Assembly: GCF_001311885.1 (NCBI RefSeq)
Contig: NZ_BBCE01000018.1
Coordinates: 1 to 64,000 of the forward strand
DNA from: Syntrophomonas palmitatica JCM 14374
GTDB lineage: Bacteria > Bacillota > Syntrophomonadia > Syntrophomonadales > Syntrophomonadaceae
Direction of reading: 5' to 3'
DNA: 64,000 nt
Shown here: one piece after another, positions 7,515 through 17,620 of the stretch
How the letters are laid out: every line of letters starts with the position of its first letter
Position numbering within the stretch: the stretch's first letter is position 1
The notes under the pieces: model-generated
Database searches by the model: none
Told to the model about the DNA's origin: nothing
Seen by the model: the letters and a program-made list of their open reading frames with translations, nothing else
Position numbers and translations under genes: made by a program

Positions 7515-8365
7515 TCATCCCAGATTAAAAACCTGCTGATCACAAAAAACGTCAGTTAATTCGGAAATGCTTTTCTCAATGACCATCTCATCCAATCCCA
7601 GCAATTCCATGGCCCCATCGGAAATAGCATAAAGCATGCCATCCACGCCGATACCAATCCCCATGGCCATACAAACAGCATCTGCTATATGTACTATGGC
7701 TGTTAGCTGCGGGTTGGTTTGAGCCTGGCGCGGATCATGATGCCAGGCTATGGCTTCAACCAGTTGTTCGGGAAGATGCCACTTACTGGCTACTCTTGAA
7801 CCTACAATTGCATGATCAAAGCCCAGTATTTCCAGTTCTACCTGGTTAAAAGGCATATCTCCAACACTGACCCTTTCAACAACTTCATGATATGTATCTT
7901 TCATAGAACGGTTCAGTATTACCTTGCCGATATCATGCAGCAGACCGGCTGTATAGGCCACATCCAGATTGCTGAAACGAACTTTACGCGCAATCAAGCG
8001 GGCGGCCATGGCACAGGCTTGCGAATGTCTCCACAGTTCTCCATATTCCAGAGCATAGCTTCAATCTCCTGATTCAGTATATCACTTACCGAAGCTGCCA
8101 GAACAATACTGCGAATAGTCTTAAAACCGAGAAATATTATAGCGTCAGCTACGGTATTAATTCTGCGGGTATAACCATAGTAGGCTGAATTGGCCAAACG
8201 TAATACACGGGCTGTTATAGCCTGATCCTGATTTAATACACTGCTTACATCCTGGGCTGTAGCATTCGGATCGTCAGTCAGCTGCATTACCCTTGACACC
8301 ACCGCAGGTAAAGCTGGTAAATCATTTACTGCTGCCACTATTGAATCTAAAGTGAGTATACCCAC
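7515..8365 (-). CDS. HDOD domain signalling protein (frameshifted as sequenced)
   Basis: The start is GTG 8365. The N-terminal half has the HDOD features LPALPAVVSRVMQLTDDPNA, VLNQDQAITARVLRLANSAYYG and INTVADAIIFLG. One missing G near 8059 breaks the frame. Restoring it gives GYALEYGELWRHSQACAMAARL, then the HD-like LLHDIGKVILNR and AIAWHHDP. The restored length is 283 residues, normal for the family. HDOD proteins act in signalling linked to chemotaxis, c-di-GMP or stress and usually lack phosphodiesterase activity. It follows a 144-residue unknown gene by 15 bases, so the two are likely one transcript. Confidence 0.85.
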
Positions 8366-8380
8366 CTGAAAGCCCCCCGT

Positions 8381-8815
8381 TTATTTCCAGTTATTTATTT
8401 TTCTCTCAAGATAACGTTTGTAATCCAACAACTCGCTGCTTATACGCATCAACAATCGTTCAATATCTATTTTGTTAAGCTGTATATCTTCCGGTTCAAT
8501 AACCTGTATAGTCCTGAATTCCTCTTTCATGCTGAAACGCACCGCATCTTCCAAAGAATCTGCTGAAAATGAAACCACTACTGGAGCATACGCTATTTCT
8601 TTACCGCTAATTTCATCATAAACAGAATATACTTCCTGACTCATATCAATATCTTCAATGATAATTCCTTGAATGGGCACATTCCTGATCATGGCTATTT
8701 TGTGCTGTCGGAGCGATTCGGCCACCTGTTCGCTGCTTTTGCCTCCAATCAGCATTTTCCCATTTTTAGCACGGCCAACATAATCAAACCGTACTTTAAG
8801 TCGCAATTTAGCCAA
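8381..8815 (-). CDS. Conserved-looking hypothetical protein upstream of the HDOD gene
   Basis: This 144-residue soluble protein starts at TTG 8815 behind GGAG. I do not recognise it. It begins with a basic beta-like segment (KLRLKVRFDYVGRA) and has the acidic middle expected of a small alpha-beta protein. The C-terminus is a charged helix (DYKRYLERKINNW). It has no membrane segment or Cys motif. It is 15 bases upstream of the HDOD gene and on the same strand, so they may act together. Confidence 0.55.
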   Translation of the reverse strand: MAKLRLKVRFDYVGRAKNGKMLIGGKSSEQVAESLRQHKIAMIRNVPIQGIIIEDIDMSQEVYSVYDEISGKEIAYAPVVVSFSADSLEDAVRFSMKEEFRTIQVIEPEDIQLNKIDIERLLMRISSELLDYKRYLERKINNWK

Positions 8816-8858
8816 AGATTACACTCCTTCAAGACGCTGCTTTCAGCTTTCACATGTA

Positions 8859-9833
8859 TTAATTATAAAATATTTCGGTTATTTCAGCCATAAAAAGGCC
8901 TATTACCGCAGCTAAACCCTCACCATAGTTTATATCCAGGTCAAAAAGCGGTTTCAGTCCTAGTTGATTAAGAATGAGTTCATGCCCGGTCTGATCTGAC
9001 AAACTAGGTGCAAAAACATTTGCGATTATTTGTGGTTTATACAGGCTGGCTGTTAACGCAGCTATGGTTGTAACATAACCATCCAGCATCACAGGTATAC
9101 CTATTTCTGCAGCACGCAGTATAAATCCTGTTAGAGCGGCTATTTCCAGTCCTCCAAATCGCGCCAATATATCAACCGGGTCACCAGCGCATGGTTTACG
9201 CAGTACCATAGCTCTACCAATTATATCGAGCTTTCGGGATATTACTTGATTGTCCGCTGAACCCCTTCCGGTGAGTAATAAAGGATCTAAGCCAGTTATA
9301 GCGGCAGCTAAAGCGGCTGCGCACAATGTGTTGGCAATGCCGATTTCCCCAATGGCAAAAATATCAACATCACCTCGACAAAGACAATCACAAAACTGTT
9401 TGCCTGTATCTGCAGCTCGGTTCACTTCGTCTTTGGTGAGGGCATCCCCGTATAAAAAATTCCTGCTGCCCTTACTTACAGGCACAGAAAAATAGCAGCT
9501 GGTGGTGGTTTGAGCTTTCACTTCCGTCCCATAGACACATTCTTTTTTAAAATCAGCCAAACCTGTAAAATCTGGTTCCTGTGCCAGACCTATATTAATA
9601 ATGTATTCCCGGCTGTTAAGCCTGTGCAGTAAACGCGTTACCGCTGATTCACCGCGCAAATGCTCTTCAACTATAGCATGGCTCTGCATGGCATAATAGA
9701 TACTAGTATTCTCTTTGCTCACGCCATGATCAGCGGCAAATAAAACCAGGCTGTAGTTGCGAGCTGCGCAATTTCGCTCCTGTAAAAAACGATGCAAATC
9801 CTGCAGACGTCCCAGCCCCTGGCTAGCACTCAT
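8859..9833 (-). CDS. cobT: Nicotinate-nucleotide-dimethylbenzimidazole phosphoribosyltransferase, short form
   Basis: CobT makes alpha-ribazole phosphate, the activated lower ligand of cobalamin. Motifs match in order: VLFAADHGVSKE, IGEIGIANTL, LTGRGSAD, DILARFGGLEIAALTGF, VMLDGYVTT and a late NYGEGLAAV, where the family has its catalytic glutamate. The protein is 324 residues, against about 350 usually, because the start lies at the family's LGRL segment and the preceding region is missing. An in-frame TGA stands only four codons upstream. It overlaps the rluB-type gene by four bases. No other cobalamin gene is in the window. Confidence 0.85.
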   Translation of the reverse strand: MSASQGLGRLQDLHRFLQERNCAARNYSLVLFAADHGVSKENTSIYYAMQSHAIVEEHLRGESAVTRLLHRLNSREYIINIGLAQEPDFTGLADFKKECVYGTEVKAQTTTSCYFSVPVSKGSRNFLYGDALTKDEVNRAADTGKQFCDCLCRGDVDIFAIGEIGIANTLCAAALAAAITGLDPLLLTGRGSADNQVISRKLDIIGRAMVLRKPCAGDPVDILARFGGLEIAALTGFILRAAEIGIPVMLDGYVTTIAALTASLYKPQIIANVFAPSLSDQTGHELILNQLGLKPLFDLDINYGEGLAAVIGLFMAEITEIFYN

Positions 9834-10585
9834 CTTAATGATTCACCAGACTTTCTGCGTGCCAGGGCTTTTAATTTTTCAACTTCCTCACCATTTAGCA
9901 AGCGATATTTTCCACATTCCACTCCATCCAGGGTTAAAAAAGCCAATGAGGTGCGTTTTAATTTAATCACTGGATGCCCTACGGCCGCACACATTCTTTT
10001 TACCTGTCGCTTACGTCCTTCATGTATTTCCAGTTCCAGCAAGGTATTATCTTGTGAAGCAGCCAGAATTCTGACCCGGGCAGGAGCGGTAATTCCGTCT
10101 TCCAGCTCCAAACCTCTTTCTAACTTGTATAAAGCCTGCTTTTTGACTTTTCCTTTTACCAAAGCCTCGTATCGCTTACTCATTTCGTAGCGAGGATGCA
10201 TCATCAGGTTGGCGAATTCTCCGTCATTGCTCATAAGCAGAAGTCCCTCAGTATCCAGATCCAACCTGCCTACCGGGTATACCCTGGCTGAAATGTCTGC
10301 CACCAAATCCATAACCGTAGGCCTTCCCCTGGCGTCACCCACACTGCTTAAATAGCCCACTGGTTTATACAGCAATAAATAAACGGGAGATTCAAAAACC
10401 AATTTGGTTTCATCGCACTCAACCTCATCAATTCCAGGCTGGACTTGGTAAGCAGGTTCAATTATCAACGCTCCGTTAACCTTTACCCTGCCCTGGGCAA
10501 TTATTTCCTCGGCTTGCCTGCGCGAAGCAACTCCCGCTCCAGCTATATACTTAGATAATCTCACTTTATTTCCTTCAAAAGACAT
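9830..10585 (-). CDS. rluB: RsuA/RluB-type pseudouridine synthase
   Basis: This 251-residue enzyme isomerises a uridine in rRNA, most likely 23S. It has an N-terminal S4 RNA-binding domain (about residues 7-60, with GVASRRQAEEII and VKVNG). The catalytic domain carries GRLDLDTEGLLLMSNDGEFAN, whose GRLD aspartate is the nucleophile. The late EIHEGRKRQVKRM is also typical. RluB and RluE/RsuA subfamilies are hard to separate by eye; length and neighbourhood in clostridia favour RluB. It is translationally coupled to cobT downstream. Confidence 0.88.
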   Translation of the reverse strand: MSFEGNKVRLSKYIAGAGVASRRQAEEIIAQGRVKVNGALIIEPAYQVQPGIDEVECDETKLVFESPVYLLLYKPVGYLSSVGDARGRPTVMDLVADISARVYPVGRLDLDTEGLLLMSNDGEFANLMMHPRYEMSKRYEALVKGKVKKQALYKLERGLELEDGITAPARVRILAASQDNTLLELEIHEGRKRQVKRMCAAVGHPVIKLKRTSLAFLTLDGVECGKYRLLNGEEVEKLKALARRKSGESLR

Positions 10586-10724
10586 TTAAAATAGAGGTAC
10601 TATTTTTCTATTATGGCTATATTTCTACATGTTCAATCTTTAATCCTTTTAGTTAAAATTTTCACACCCCGAGAAAGAACTAAATCTATACATTAACCGG
10701 ATTATAGAAAATTAAACCTGCAAG

Positions 10725-10753
10725 TGTACAGCTTTTTTCTGGTATTATATAAA
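10725..10753 (+). promoter_or_regulatory. Probable SigA-type promoter for folE
   Basis: TGTACA (10725-10730) and TATAAA (10748-10753) are separated by 17 bp and point into folE, about 100 bases before its GTG start. The leader contains a small hairpin (CGGTTG/CAACCG) but no riboswitch that I recognise. Confidence 0.45.
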
Positions 10754-10855
10754 TGACTAAACTTTCACATGACTGGTTATACGCAGCAAACGGTTGGTCA
10801 CGTTCAACCGCCAAACTTGTTTTATATAATATTAATAGTAAGTGGAGGAATCCTG

Positions 10856-11431
10856 GTGGACAAGAAATCGATAGACCGGGAAAAAGTACAAACAGCTGTA
10901 AAAATGATATTAGAAGCCATCGGTGAAGATCCTGAACGGGAGGGTTTGCTTGAGACCCCCCGCCGCGTAGCCGATATGTATGAAGAGGTTTTTTCCGGTT
11001 TGGATATAGAACCCCGTGATTTACTGCAGGTTTCTTTTACTGAATACCATGATGAACTGGTGTTAGTAAAGGATATTCCTCTGTATTCAATGTGTGAACA
11101 TCACTTGCTTCCGTTTTACGGGAAGGCTCATGTAGCTTATATCCCCCGCGGAGGAAAGGTTATCGGTATCAGCAAACTGGCCCGGGTAACGGAAGCCTAT
11201 GCCCATCGTCCGCAGCTGCAGGAGAGACTTACTTCACAAATTGCGGATTGCATTAACGATACTCTTAATCCCTTCGGTGTGGCGGTAGTAATTGAAGCTG
11301 AACACATGTGCATGACTATGCGGGGAGTAAGAAAACCCGGATCCTTAACAGTAACCTCGGCTGTTCGAGGCCTTTTTGAAACCAGAAGTCAGACCCGGGC
11401 TGAGCTGTTCTCTCTTATTCATGGAAAATGA
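10856..11431 (+). CDS. folE: GTP cyclohydrolase I
   Basis: FolE converts GTP to 7,8-dihydroneopterin triphosphate, the first step of tetrahydrofolate synthesis. The GTG at 10856 with GGAGGAA six bases upstream is the likely start; the upstream in-frame ATG at 10769 would add 29 atypical residues. The protein is then 191 residues, the usual size. Zn-binding motifs are present (MCEHHLLPF and [12 protein letters not shown]), with the GTP-binding [13 protein letters not shown] and RPQLQERLT segments. It is monocistronic on the plus strand between two minus-strand blocks. Confidence 0.95.
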   Translation: MDKKSIDREKVQTAVKMILEAIGEDPEREGLLETPRRVADMYEEVFSGLDIEPRDLLQVSFTEYHDELVLVKDIPLYSMCEHHLLPFYGKAHVAYIPRGGKVIGISKLARVTEAYAHRPQLQERLTSQIADCINDTLNPFGVAVVIEAEHMCMTMRGVRKPGSLTVTSAVRGLFETRSQTRAELFSLIHGK

Positions 11432-11436
11432 GGGGT

Positions 11437-13100
11437 CTATAAACCAACCCGCAGATTTATTCGCCTGGCGTTTTCGCCGGTTACAACTGTGGGACGATAG
11501 TCGTTACGATCCTGCCTTGAAGATATTGAACAGGGAATTATCTGCACACGCGAAGAATCAACCAGACTGTCCTTTTCATCAAAAATGAAGCTTTGCTGAA
11601 AGATGAAGCTGTCTTTATCACGAGGATTTGAACTGCCTCCAAAGCAGAAATTTGCCAGGCTGTATACTATGTATTTATTTTGATATTTTTCAACCTTCTG
11701 AATAACATGAGGGTGGTGTCCCAAAACCAAATCCGCACCAGAATCAACAGCATAATGGCCTAGTTCGACCTGTTTGGAACAGGGCTGGTTCTCCCCTTCA
11801 ATACCCCAGTGAAAACTCACAATCACTAAATCAACTTCGTTTTTCAGATTTTTAATATCCTGTCCGACCTGTTTTTTCATCCAGGCAATACTGTTTTTTC
11901 ATCCATTAGACTCATCACATTGTAGCCCAGCAGACCGATATCAATTCCTTTTATACGCATATACCCGGCTTTTCCATTGCCAAATGAAGTAACGCCGACT
12001 TTTTGCAAATTACGTAATGTATCGTTGTATCCTTGCACCCCAAAATCATAGGTATGATTATTAGCCATATTGACCGCTTCAATGCTGCCTTCCTGCAGAA
12101 TCTTGTTGTATCCCGGCTGGCCTCTGAAATAGTAAAATGGACCTTTTTCACCTTTATAGGCCCTATTATTTATATCAGTTAGAGTCCCTTCCATATTGGC
12201 AATACTCAGATCATCATTTTCCAATATCTGACGCACCCCAGCAAAAAAACAGCTGTAATCGTTTCCGTTTTTTTGGAACACATCATCAAAGCTTCCCGCA
12301 GCAGGAAATACGGTATCATAACCCATGGTACAATCACCCACCGCGCTTATGGTAATTTCCCTTCCCGTATTTTGGGGAAGATATCCGCTCCAATCTGGTT
12401 TTTGAGGTTGCCGAGGCGGAAGTTGCAGGATTTTTTGCAGCCTCATGGCTAGCAAGACTCCCTCGACAAACTCGGCCCGGCGATCGAAGGCATATTGTTT
12501 TGCAGAACTGGGGTTAATAATACCGCAGGCCACAGCACCATCTATTTCATTATCACTTTTTTGTTTATTTACCGGATTAGAAATATACTTACCGGCCCGA
12601 ATAAGTGCCTGCCCGGCCCATCGTGCTGCTTCTCCCCGGCTTACTGGCCTTTTCCAGTCTGACGATGACCAGTTCATTGTCTCCAGAGCAATTCCGGCTT
12701 TATGGAGTGATTTAATGTAAGGTATGTACCAGGAGCTGTCTGCATTATCTTCATTATTCTTATCAAGCAGCAAAACCCGGCTTAACAGGACCGCCATTTC
12801 CAATCTGCTCATATTGCGGCTCAGGTTCAAATAAAACAGTTCGCCCTTTTTATAACCTCTAATTAGACCCTGTTGCAGTGCACTATCTATCATTTGCCTG
12901 GATTCCGGGCTGTGGTTTAACCAATCGGGTTGGTACTTACCTAGCTGCCAGTCAATATAATTCATGCTTTCAGGATGATTGTTATCTGCTTCGGACGCCT
13001 GGCAAAATTCATGGTTTAATTCCAAGTTGTTTTTACTGGGTATATATACACCCAACATTACAATCAAGATAACCAGGCTGAGATATTTTATCTTCAACAA
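11437..13100 (-). CDS. CapA/PgsA-family metallophosphatase-like protein with SLH region (frameshifted as sequenced)
   Basis: A signal peptide (about residues 1-24) leads into an S-layer homology-like region (about 65-215, with GLIRGY, SRLEMAVLLSRVL, VSRGEAARWAGQALI and AEFVEGVLLAMRL). From about residue 245 comes a CapA domain with its metal-site motifs: VGDCTMGYD, ANMEGTLTD, NMANNHTYDFG, then FHWGIE, GHHPHV and YSLANFCF. A base is missing near 11883; restoring it gives VLPWMKKQVG and a 554-residue product. CapA proteins are linked to poly-gamma-glutamate synthesis, but surface attachment through SLH repeats suggests an exported enzyme of unknown substrate. Confidence 0.82.
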
Positions 13101-13209
13101 TTACCACACCTCTGTAAAAAATCAACCTTTAATCAACTGACAACGAACCTGCGTCTATCGTTCCCCTTTGCGGCGCGTCATATATAAACTGGTTTTAATA
13201 TATACGCAT

Positions 13210-13242
13210 AAAAACCGGGCAACAATACACTACCCGGTTTTT
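13210..13242 (-). terminator. Intrinsic terminator after the NlpC/P60 gene
   Basis: AAAAACCGGG (13210-13219) pairs with CCCGGTTTTT (13233-13242). The stem has an A/T-rich base on both sides, so it could work in either direction. It lies 49 bases beyond the stop of the NlpC/P60 gene. Confidence 0.75.
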
Positions 13243-13290
13243 ACCTAATATTAATCGTGAAAATCTGTATAAATCTGTGGCTATATTATA

Positions 13291-14085
13291 TTATTCAGCT
13301 TGCTTATCGTTTAAAGAAGCTCCGTCCTCAGGCCCTGCATTAACGTTATCAACCTCAGCCTCCTGGCTCTCCTGGGGTTGGGGTTGTTGATTTATGGTTT
13401 CTGTACTTGAATCTAGTATCCTCCGAGCACCTGCATAATAAGATGAATAATAAGCATCCGATAATCGTGAATAAACAATCCCTCTGTAGCTGCCTGAACT
13501 GGAGTGAATAAATTGATTAGAACCTACATATATACCGACATGATTAATGCTCCATGCTCCGGGCCCCTGGAAGAACACCAGATCACCTATTTGCAGATTG
13601 CTCTTATCTACATGCGTACCGATCCCAGCCATTCCAGCCGCAGTGCGTGGCAGGTTATAGCCGAACTGTTTAAAGCAATAACTGACAAAGCCAGAACAAT
13701 CAAACCCGCCCGGACCTGATCCGCCATAACGATACGGAGTGCCTAAAAAACGCGATCCAAACTCAATAATACTCTGACCGGAAACAGGCCCTGTTGAAGA
13801 ACGCGATGGCGTAGCCTGAACATAGCTTGTTGGACTTTGAACTGACCTGGTTGCGACTGGTGCAGATCCAGACCTGACGACCAGCAGTTTTTTACCCAGG
13901 CTTAAAAAATCGCCGCTCATATTATTGAGTTGTTTGATCTTATCGACTGTTGTATTATATTTGCGGGCTATGGTCCATAGGTTGTCCCCTTCTCGAGCAG
14001 TATGATATGTATCAGCTAAAGCCAGCGGAGCAATAAGTACGACCAATAACAGACTCAATATCAAAGCGCTTAAGTATCTCCTCAT
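13291..14085 (-). CDS. LysM-NlpC/P60 cell-wall endopeptidase
   Basis: This secreted peptidoglycan hydrolase has a signal peptide (residues 1-24 ending ALA-D), one LysM domain (about 26-70, TYHTAREGDNLWTIARKYNT) and a Ser/Pro-rich linker. The NlpC/P60 domain (about 105-220) has catalytic Cys in FDCSGFVSYCF, His in SINHVGIYVG and a third polar residue region at FIHSSS. It would cut D-glutamyl-diaminopimelate bonds in peptidoglycan stems. A Glu/Gln/Asn-rich tail of 40 residues follows. A terminator lies downstream. Upstream sequence shows no riboswitch, unlike many homologues controlled by c-di-AMP. Confidence 0.92.
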   Translation of the reverse strand: MRRYLSALILSLLLVVLIAPLALADTYHTAREGDNLWTIARKYNTTVDKIKQLNNMSGDFLSLGKKLLVVRSGSAPVATRSVQSPTSYVQATPSRSSTGPVSGQSIIEFGSRFLGTPYRYGGSGPGGFDCSGFVSYCFKQFGYNLPRTAAGMAGIGTHVDKSNLQIGDLVFFQGPGAWSINHVGIYVGSNQFIHSSSGSYRGIVYSRLSDAYYSSYYAGARRILDSSTETINQQPQPQESQEAEVDNVNAGPEDGASLNDKQAE

Positions 14086-14303
14086 ATAATCCGCCTTTCA
14101 AAGTTTTGTTTTTGTCGTCAATCCCAAGACTTATAGATAAATTTGCAAGTATTCAAACAATTTTGTAATCAGACCTTTAGTTATTTCTCCAGTAAAATTG
14201 GAATTCCTTCTTTTCTGCAAAATTTTCTTCATAAATAGGGAACATTTTCTTTCGACAAGCGTCAAAATATAACCCAACGAATTATAGTGATATCAAAAAA
14301 ATA

Positions 14304-14345
14304 AGAAGCCAGGCAGCACAGGATATCCTCTGCCGTCTGGCTTCT
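14304..14345 (-). terminator. Intrinsic terminator after fhs
   Basis: AGAAGCCAG and CTGGCTTCT close a long, partly mismatched hairpin whose apex includes GGATATCC. On the minus strand it is followed by a T-rich run (TTATTTTTTT). It lies 55 bases beyond the fhs stop. The 14086-14400 interval otherwise holds only the upstream region of the NlpC/P60 gene. Confidence 0.8.
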
Positions 14346-14399
14346 ATTATTTTTTATAAAGTATAGAAAGCGAAGCTAAATTGAGTTAATAACTCGTAA

Positions 14400-16067
14400 T
14401 TAAAATAACCCTACTATTTCGCCATCAGGTAAAATATCTATTTTTTCGGCTGCAGGTCTTTTGCTAAGACCCGGCATAGTCATTATATTACCGGCTAAAA
14501 CTACGATAAATCCTGCCCCGGCACACAGCTTAACTTCGCGGGCTGTAATTTTAAAGCCTCTAGGCCGCCCTCTTTTTTCAGCATTATCAGATAGAGAATA
14601 CTGCGTTTTAGCGATACAGATGGGCAGATCCCCATAACCCATGCTTTCCAAACGCTGCATCATCTTTTCAGCCTCACTGGTATATTCAACACCGTCAGCT
14701 CCGTAAATTTCACGGCAAATAACCTCAATCTTATCTTTGATGGGCTGTTCCAACTCATATAAGAAATTAAATTTACTGTTTTTTTCAGTGGCGGCGACAA
14801 CCTTAATTGCTAGTTCCCTGCCCCCGGCGCCTCCGTCGGTAAACACCCTGGAAAGTGCGGCATCAGCGCCTATGCTTTCACATCTATTAATAACCATATT
14901 GATCTCCTCATCTGAATCAGACGGGAATCTATTCACGGCCACTACGACTGGAAGCCCGTATTTCCCTATATTTTCAACCTGTTTTTCCAGGTTCTCCAGA
15001 CCTTTTTGCAAGGCATTTAGATCGGGTTCTGCATATCTATCCTTATCAACTCCGCCATGATGCTTCAATGCCCTTACAGTAGCTACCAGTACAACTGCAT
15101 CCGGTTTAAAGCCCCCATAACGACATACGATATCAAAGAATTTTTCCGCACCCAGATCGGCGCCGAATCCGGCTTCGGTTACCATATAATCAGCCAGTTT
15201 CAAACCAAGGCGGGTAGCCACAATACTGTTAGCCCCATGAGCAATATTGGCAAACGGCCCCCCATGCACAAAAGCCGGGGTGTTCTCCGTAGTTTGCACC
15301 AAATTGGGTTTAATAGCGTCTTTCAGGAGTAAAGCCATGGAGCCATGAGCCTTTAACTGTCCTGCAGTAACAGGGTTGCCGTCAAATGTATATGCAACCA
15401 CCATGCGACGGCATCTTTCCTTCAAATCCATCAAATCAGTGGCTAAACAAAGCGAAGCCATTACTTCAGAGGCTACGCTGATATCAAAACCTGATTCTCT
15501 TGGTACCCCATTAATCTTCCCGCCCAGCCCGATAATAACATTTCTTAAAGCCCTTTCATTCAGATCCATAGCTCGTCTCCAAACAACCTGCCGGGGATCT
15601 ATCCCCAGTTCGTTACCGTGATGGAGATGATTGTCCAACATGGCGGCCAGCAAATTATGAGCGGCAGTAACTGCATGGATATCGCCAGTAAAATGCAGGT
15701 TAATATCGTCCATAGGGAGCACTTGAGAGTAACCCCCGCCGGCAGCCCCGCCTTTGATTCCAAAACTCGGTCCCAATGAAGGTTCGCGCAGTGCGATAAC
15801 CGCCTTCTTGCCAATCATGTTTAACGCCTGTCCCAACCCTACCGTGGTAGTGGTTTTCCCTTCCCCTGCCGGTGTGGGATTAATAGCGGTCACAAGAATC
15901 AGCTTTCCTGAAGGTTTGTCCTGCAGCCGGGGCCACAAATCCATGGAAAGCTTGGCCTTGTATCTACCGTAATACTCGATATCGTCTTCACTCAAACCAA
16001 TTTTGGCGGCAATTTCTCCAATGGGCAGCATTTTAGCTGACTGGGCTATTTCAATGTCGCTTTTCAT
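14400..16067 (-). CDS. fhs: Formate-tetrahydrofolate ligase
   Basis: The 555-residue enzyme makes 10-formyl-tetrahydrofolate from formate, THF and ATP, the entry step of the methyl branch of the Wood-Ljungdahl pathway. The ATP-binding P-loop is [18 protein letters not shown]. Other family segments are [37 protein letters not shown] and [13 protein letters not shown]. Length is normal and the gene is intact. It is separated from spmB by about 260 bases and ends at its own terminator. In a syntrophic or acetogenic anaerobe it serves C1 exchange and purine synthesis. Confidence 0.97.
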   Translation of the reverse strand: MKSDIEIAQSAKMLPIGEIAAKIGLSEDDIEYYGRYKAKLSMDLWPRLQDKPSGKLILVTAINPTPAGEGKTTTTVGLGQALNMIGKKAVIALREPSLGPSFGIKGGAAGGGYSQVLPMDDINLHFTGDIHAVTAAHNLLAAMLDNHLHHGNELGIDPRQVVWRRAMDLNERALRNVIIGLGGKINGVPRESGFDISVASEVMASLCLATDLMDLKERCRRMVVAYTFDGNPVTAGQLKAHGSMALLLKDAIKPNLVQTTENTPAFVHGGPFANIAHGANSIVATRLGLKLADYMVTEAGFGADLGAEKFFDIVCRYGGFKPDAVVLVATVRALKHHGGVDKDRYAEPDLNALQKGLENLEKQVENIGKYGLPVVVAVNRFPSDSDEEINMVINRCESIGADAALSRVFTDGGAGGRELAIKVVAATEKNSKFNFLYELEQPIKDKIEVICREIYGADGVEYTSEAEKMMQRLESMGYGDLPICIAKTQYSLSDNAEKRGRPRGFKITAREVKLCAGAGFIVVLAGNIMTMPGLSKRPAAEKIDILPDGEIVGLF

Positions 16068-16327
16068 CCTTTGACCCCCTGTTTTATAATTAGCCGTTGA
16101 CTAACAATTTTCATTGATTCGTTTAATAATTATTTGCATAGGCGATTTTACAGTCTTATTTTACCACAGGTACTGTTAGAAATATGTTAAGGCCTTGTTA
16201 TTTCATCCTTAACATAATAACGATACTTTTCACATTTCTAACCAGGAAGATTTCTTTTACCGCCTTGCCTTTATGGCTTGGACAAAGCGTTATGTTTACC
16301 CTAAGTCAAGTGCAAAAATTGAGTTAA

Positions 16328-16864
16328 CTACTTAAATAACAAATGGCAAATGTAGACCGAGGCGAGAAATCCGGTGAGGTCAGCGGTGAGTCCGGTTACA
16401 ATGGCATAACGGAATCTCTTTATTCCTACCGAACCGAAATATATAGTGAGTACAAAAAAGGTTGTATCTGTAGTTCCTTGCATGGTAGAAGCCAAACGAC
16501 CAATAAAAGAATCAGGCCCATGAACTTTCATAAGTTCAGTAGCCATGCCCAGGACGGCGCTGCCCGATAACGGACGCATAATGGCCAGGGGCAGTATCTC
16601 TGAGGGTATGTTCATCAAATTGGTGAACGGACTCAACGCCCGGCCTAAATACTCCATTGCCCCGGAAGCGCGAAAAACCGAAATTGCCACCATCATTCCC
16701 ACTAAAAAAGGAATGAGTTTCAAAGCGGTGGTGAATCCTTCTTCCGCTCCTTCCACAAAGCTTTCGTAAACCGGTACTTTTTTATAATAACCATAGACGG
16801 GAATAACCAGTAATAAGAAAGGAATAGTCCATTTTGAAACCAGTGTCAGTACAGATAACAGCAT
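16328..16864 (-). CDS. spmB: Spore maturation protein B
   Basis: SpmB works with SpmA in dehydrating the spore core; both are multi-pass membrane proteins. The 178-residue sequence has several hydrophobic helices and the conserved IRPLSG region here reading IMRPLSGSAVLG, then STMQGTTDTTFFVLTIYFGSVG, as in the family. It starts directly at the end of spmA (16865) and on the same strand. It is intact and of normal length. Confidence 0.92.
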   Translation of the reverse strand: MLLSVLTLVSKWTIPFLLLVIPVYGYYKKVPVYESFVEGAEEGFTTALKLIPFLVGMMVAISVFRASGAMEYLGRALSPFTNLMNIPSEILPLAIMRPLSGSAVLGMATELMKVHGPDSFIGRLASTMQGTTDTTFFVLTIYFGSVGIKRFRYAIVTGLTADLTGFLASVYICHLLFK

Positions 16865-17453
16865 CTACCTGTCCCTCCAGGGACTAAATGTACGAAACCA
16901 GTAATCTAAAGTAATGCCAATGCACATGGCTATAGCAGTAGCAAATATACAAGGGCCGACAATTTCCGCAGGATGTGCCGAATGATATGATAAACGCACC
17001 CCAATAATGGTGGCCGGCAGTAATGTAATACAGGAAGTATTCAGAGCCAAAAATGTGCACATGGCCTCGGAAGGATTATCTGAGCCTTGATTGAGATTCT
17101 GCAACTCGCGCATGGCTTTCATGCCAAAGGGGGTAGCGGCATTTCCCAGACCTAACATATTGGCGCTGAGATTTAGAATAATGGCTCCCATGGCCGGATG
17201 GTGGGTGGAACTGAAGGAAACAGACGAATCATCAGCGGTCTGAGTAAACGAGCCAGCCCCTGTATCATACCTGCCTTTTCCGCAATTCTCATGATTCCCA
17301 GCCATAAGGCATGATGCCAATCAAATCAATGCAAACCTGAACCGCGCCCCGCGCCGATCCCAGAGCAGCTTCTGTCACTGTTTCAATATTGCCCGTCAGA
17401 CCTGCCACAATTATCCCAGAGCCTAATAGAACCAGCCAGACCACGTTCAACAT
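16865..17453 (-). CDS. spmA: Spore maturation protein A (two frameshifts as sequenced)
   Basis: SpmA partners SpmB in spore core dehydration. The start MLNVVWLVLLGSGI is at ATG 17453. Two bases are missing as written: a G near 17308 and a C near 17201. Restoring them gives GIMALWLGIMRIAEKAGM and VPPTHPAMGAI, joining the C-terminal frame with NLSANMLGLGNAATPFGMKAM. The restored protein is 196 residues, the same as Bacillus subtilis SpmA. SpmB follows immediately. A real spore former needs this gene, so decay is unlikely. Confidence 0.88.
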
Positions 17454-17501
17454 ACCGCAACAGTCCCCTTTTTAAACCCTTTTTGAAGGGTATGTATAGG
17501 C

Positions 17502-17540
17502 AAAAAAAATAGAACCGTTCGTAATCTACTGAACGGTTCC
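17502..17540 (-). terminator. Intrinsic terminator after ytfJ
   Basis: GAACCGTTC (17512-17520) pairs with GAACGGTTC (17531-17539) and on the minus strand is followed by TATTTTTTTT. It separates the ytfJ transcript from spmA. Confidence 0.85.
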
Positions 17541-17620
17541 TTGTTTTTAGACCAAACGATTTATTGATTGCTTCGCTGCGCATGCAATGACTCTTTAGAT
17601 TCGCTGTGTGCGTATTCTTT

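Noticed and set aside
7331-7543. Open reading frame of 70 codons
   Set aside because: It overlaps the HDOD gene end, has no ribosome site and no recognisable sequence.
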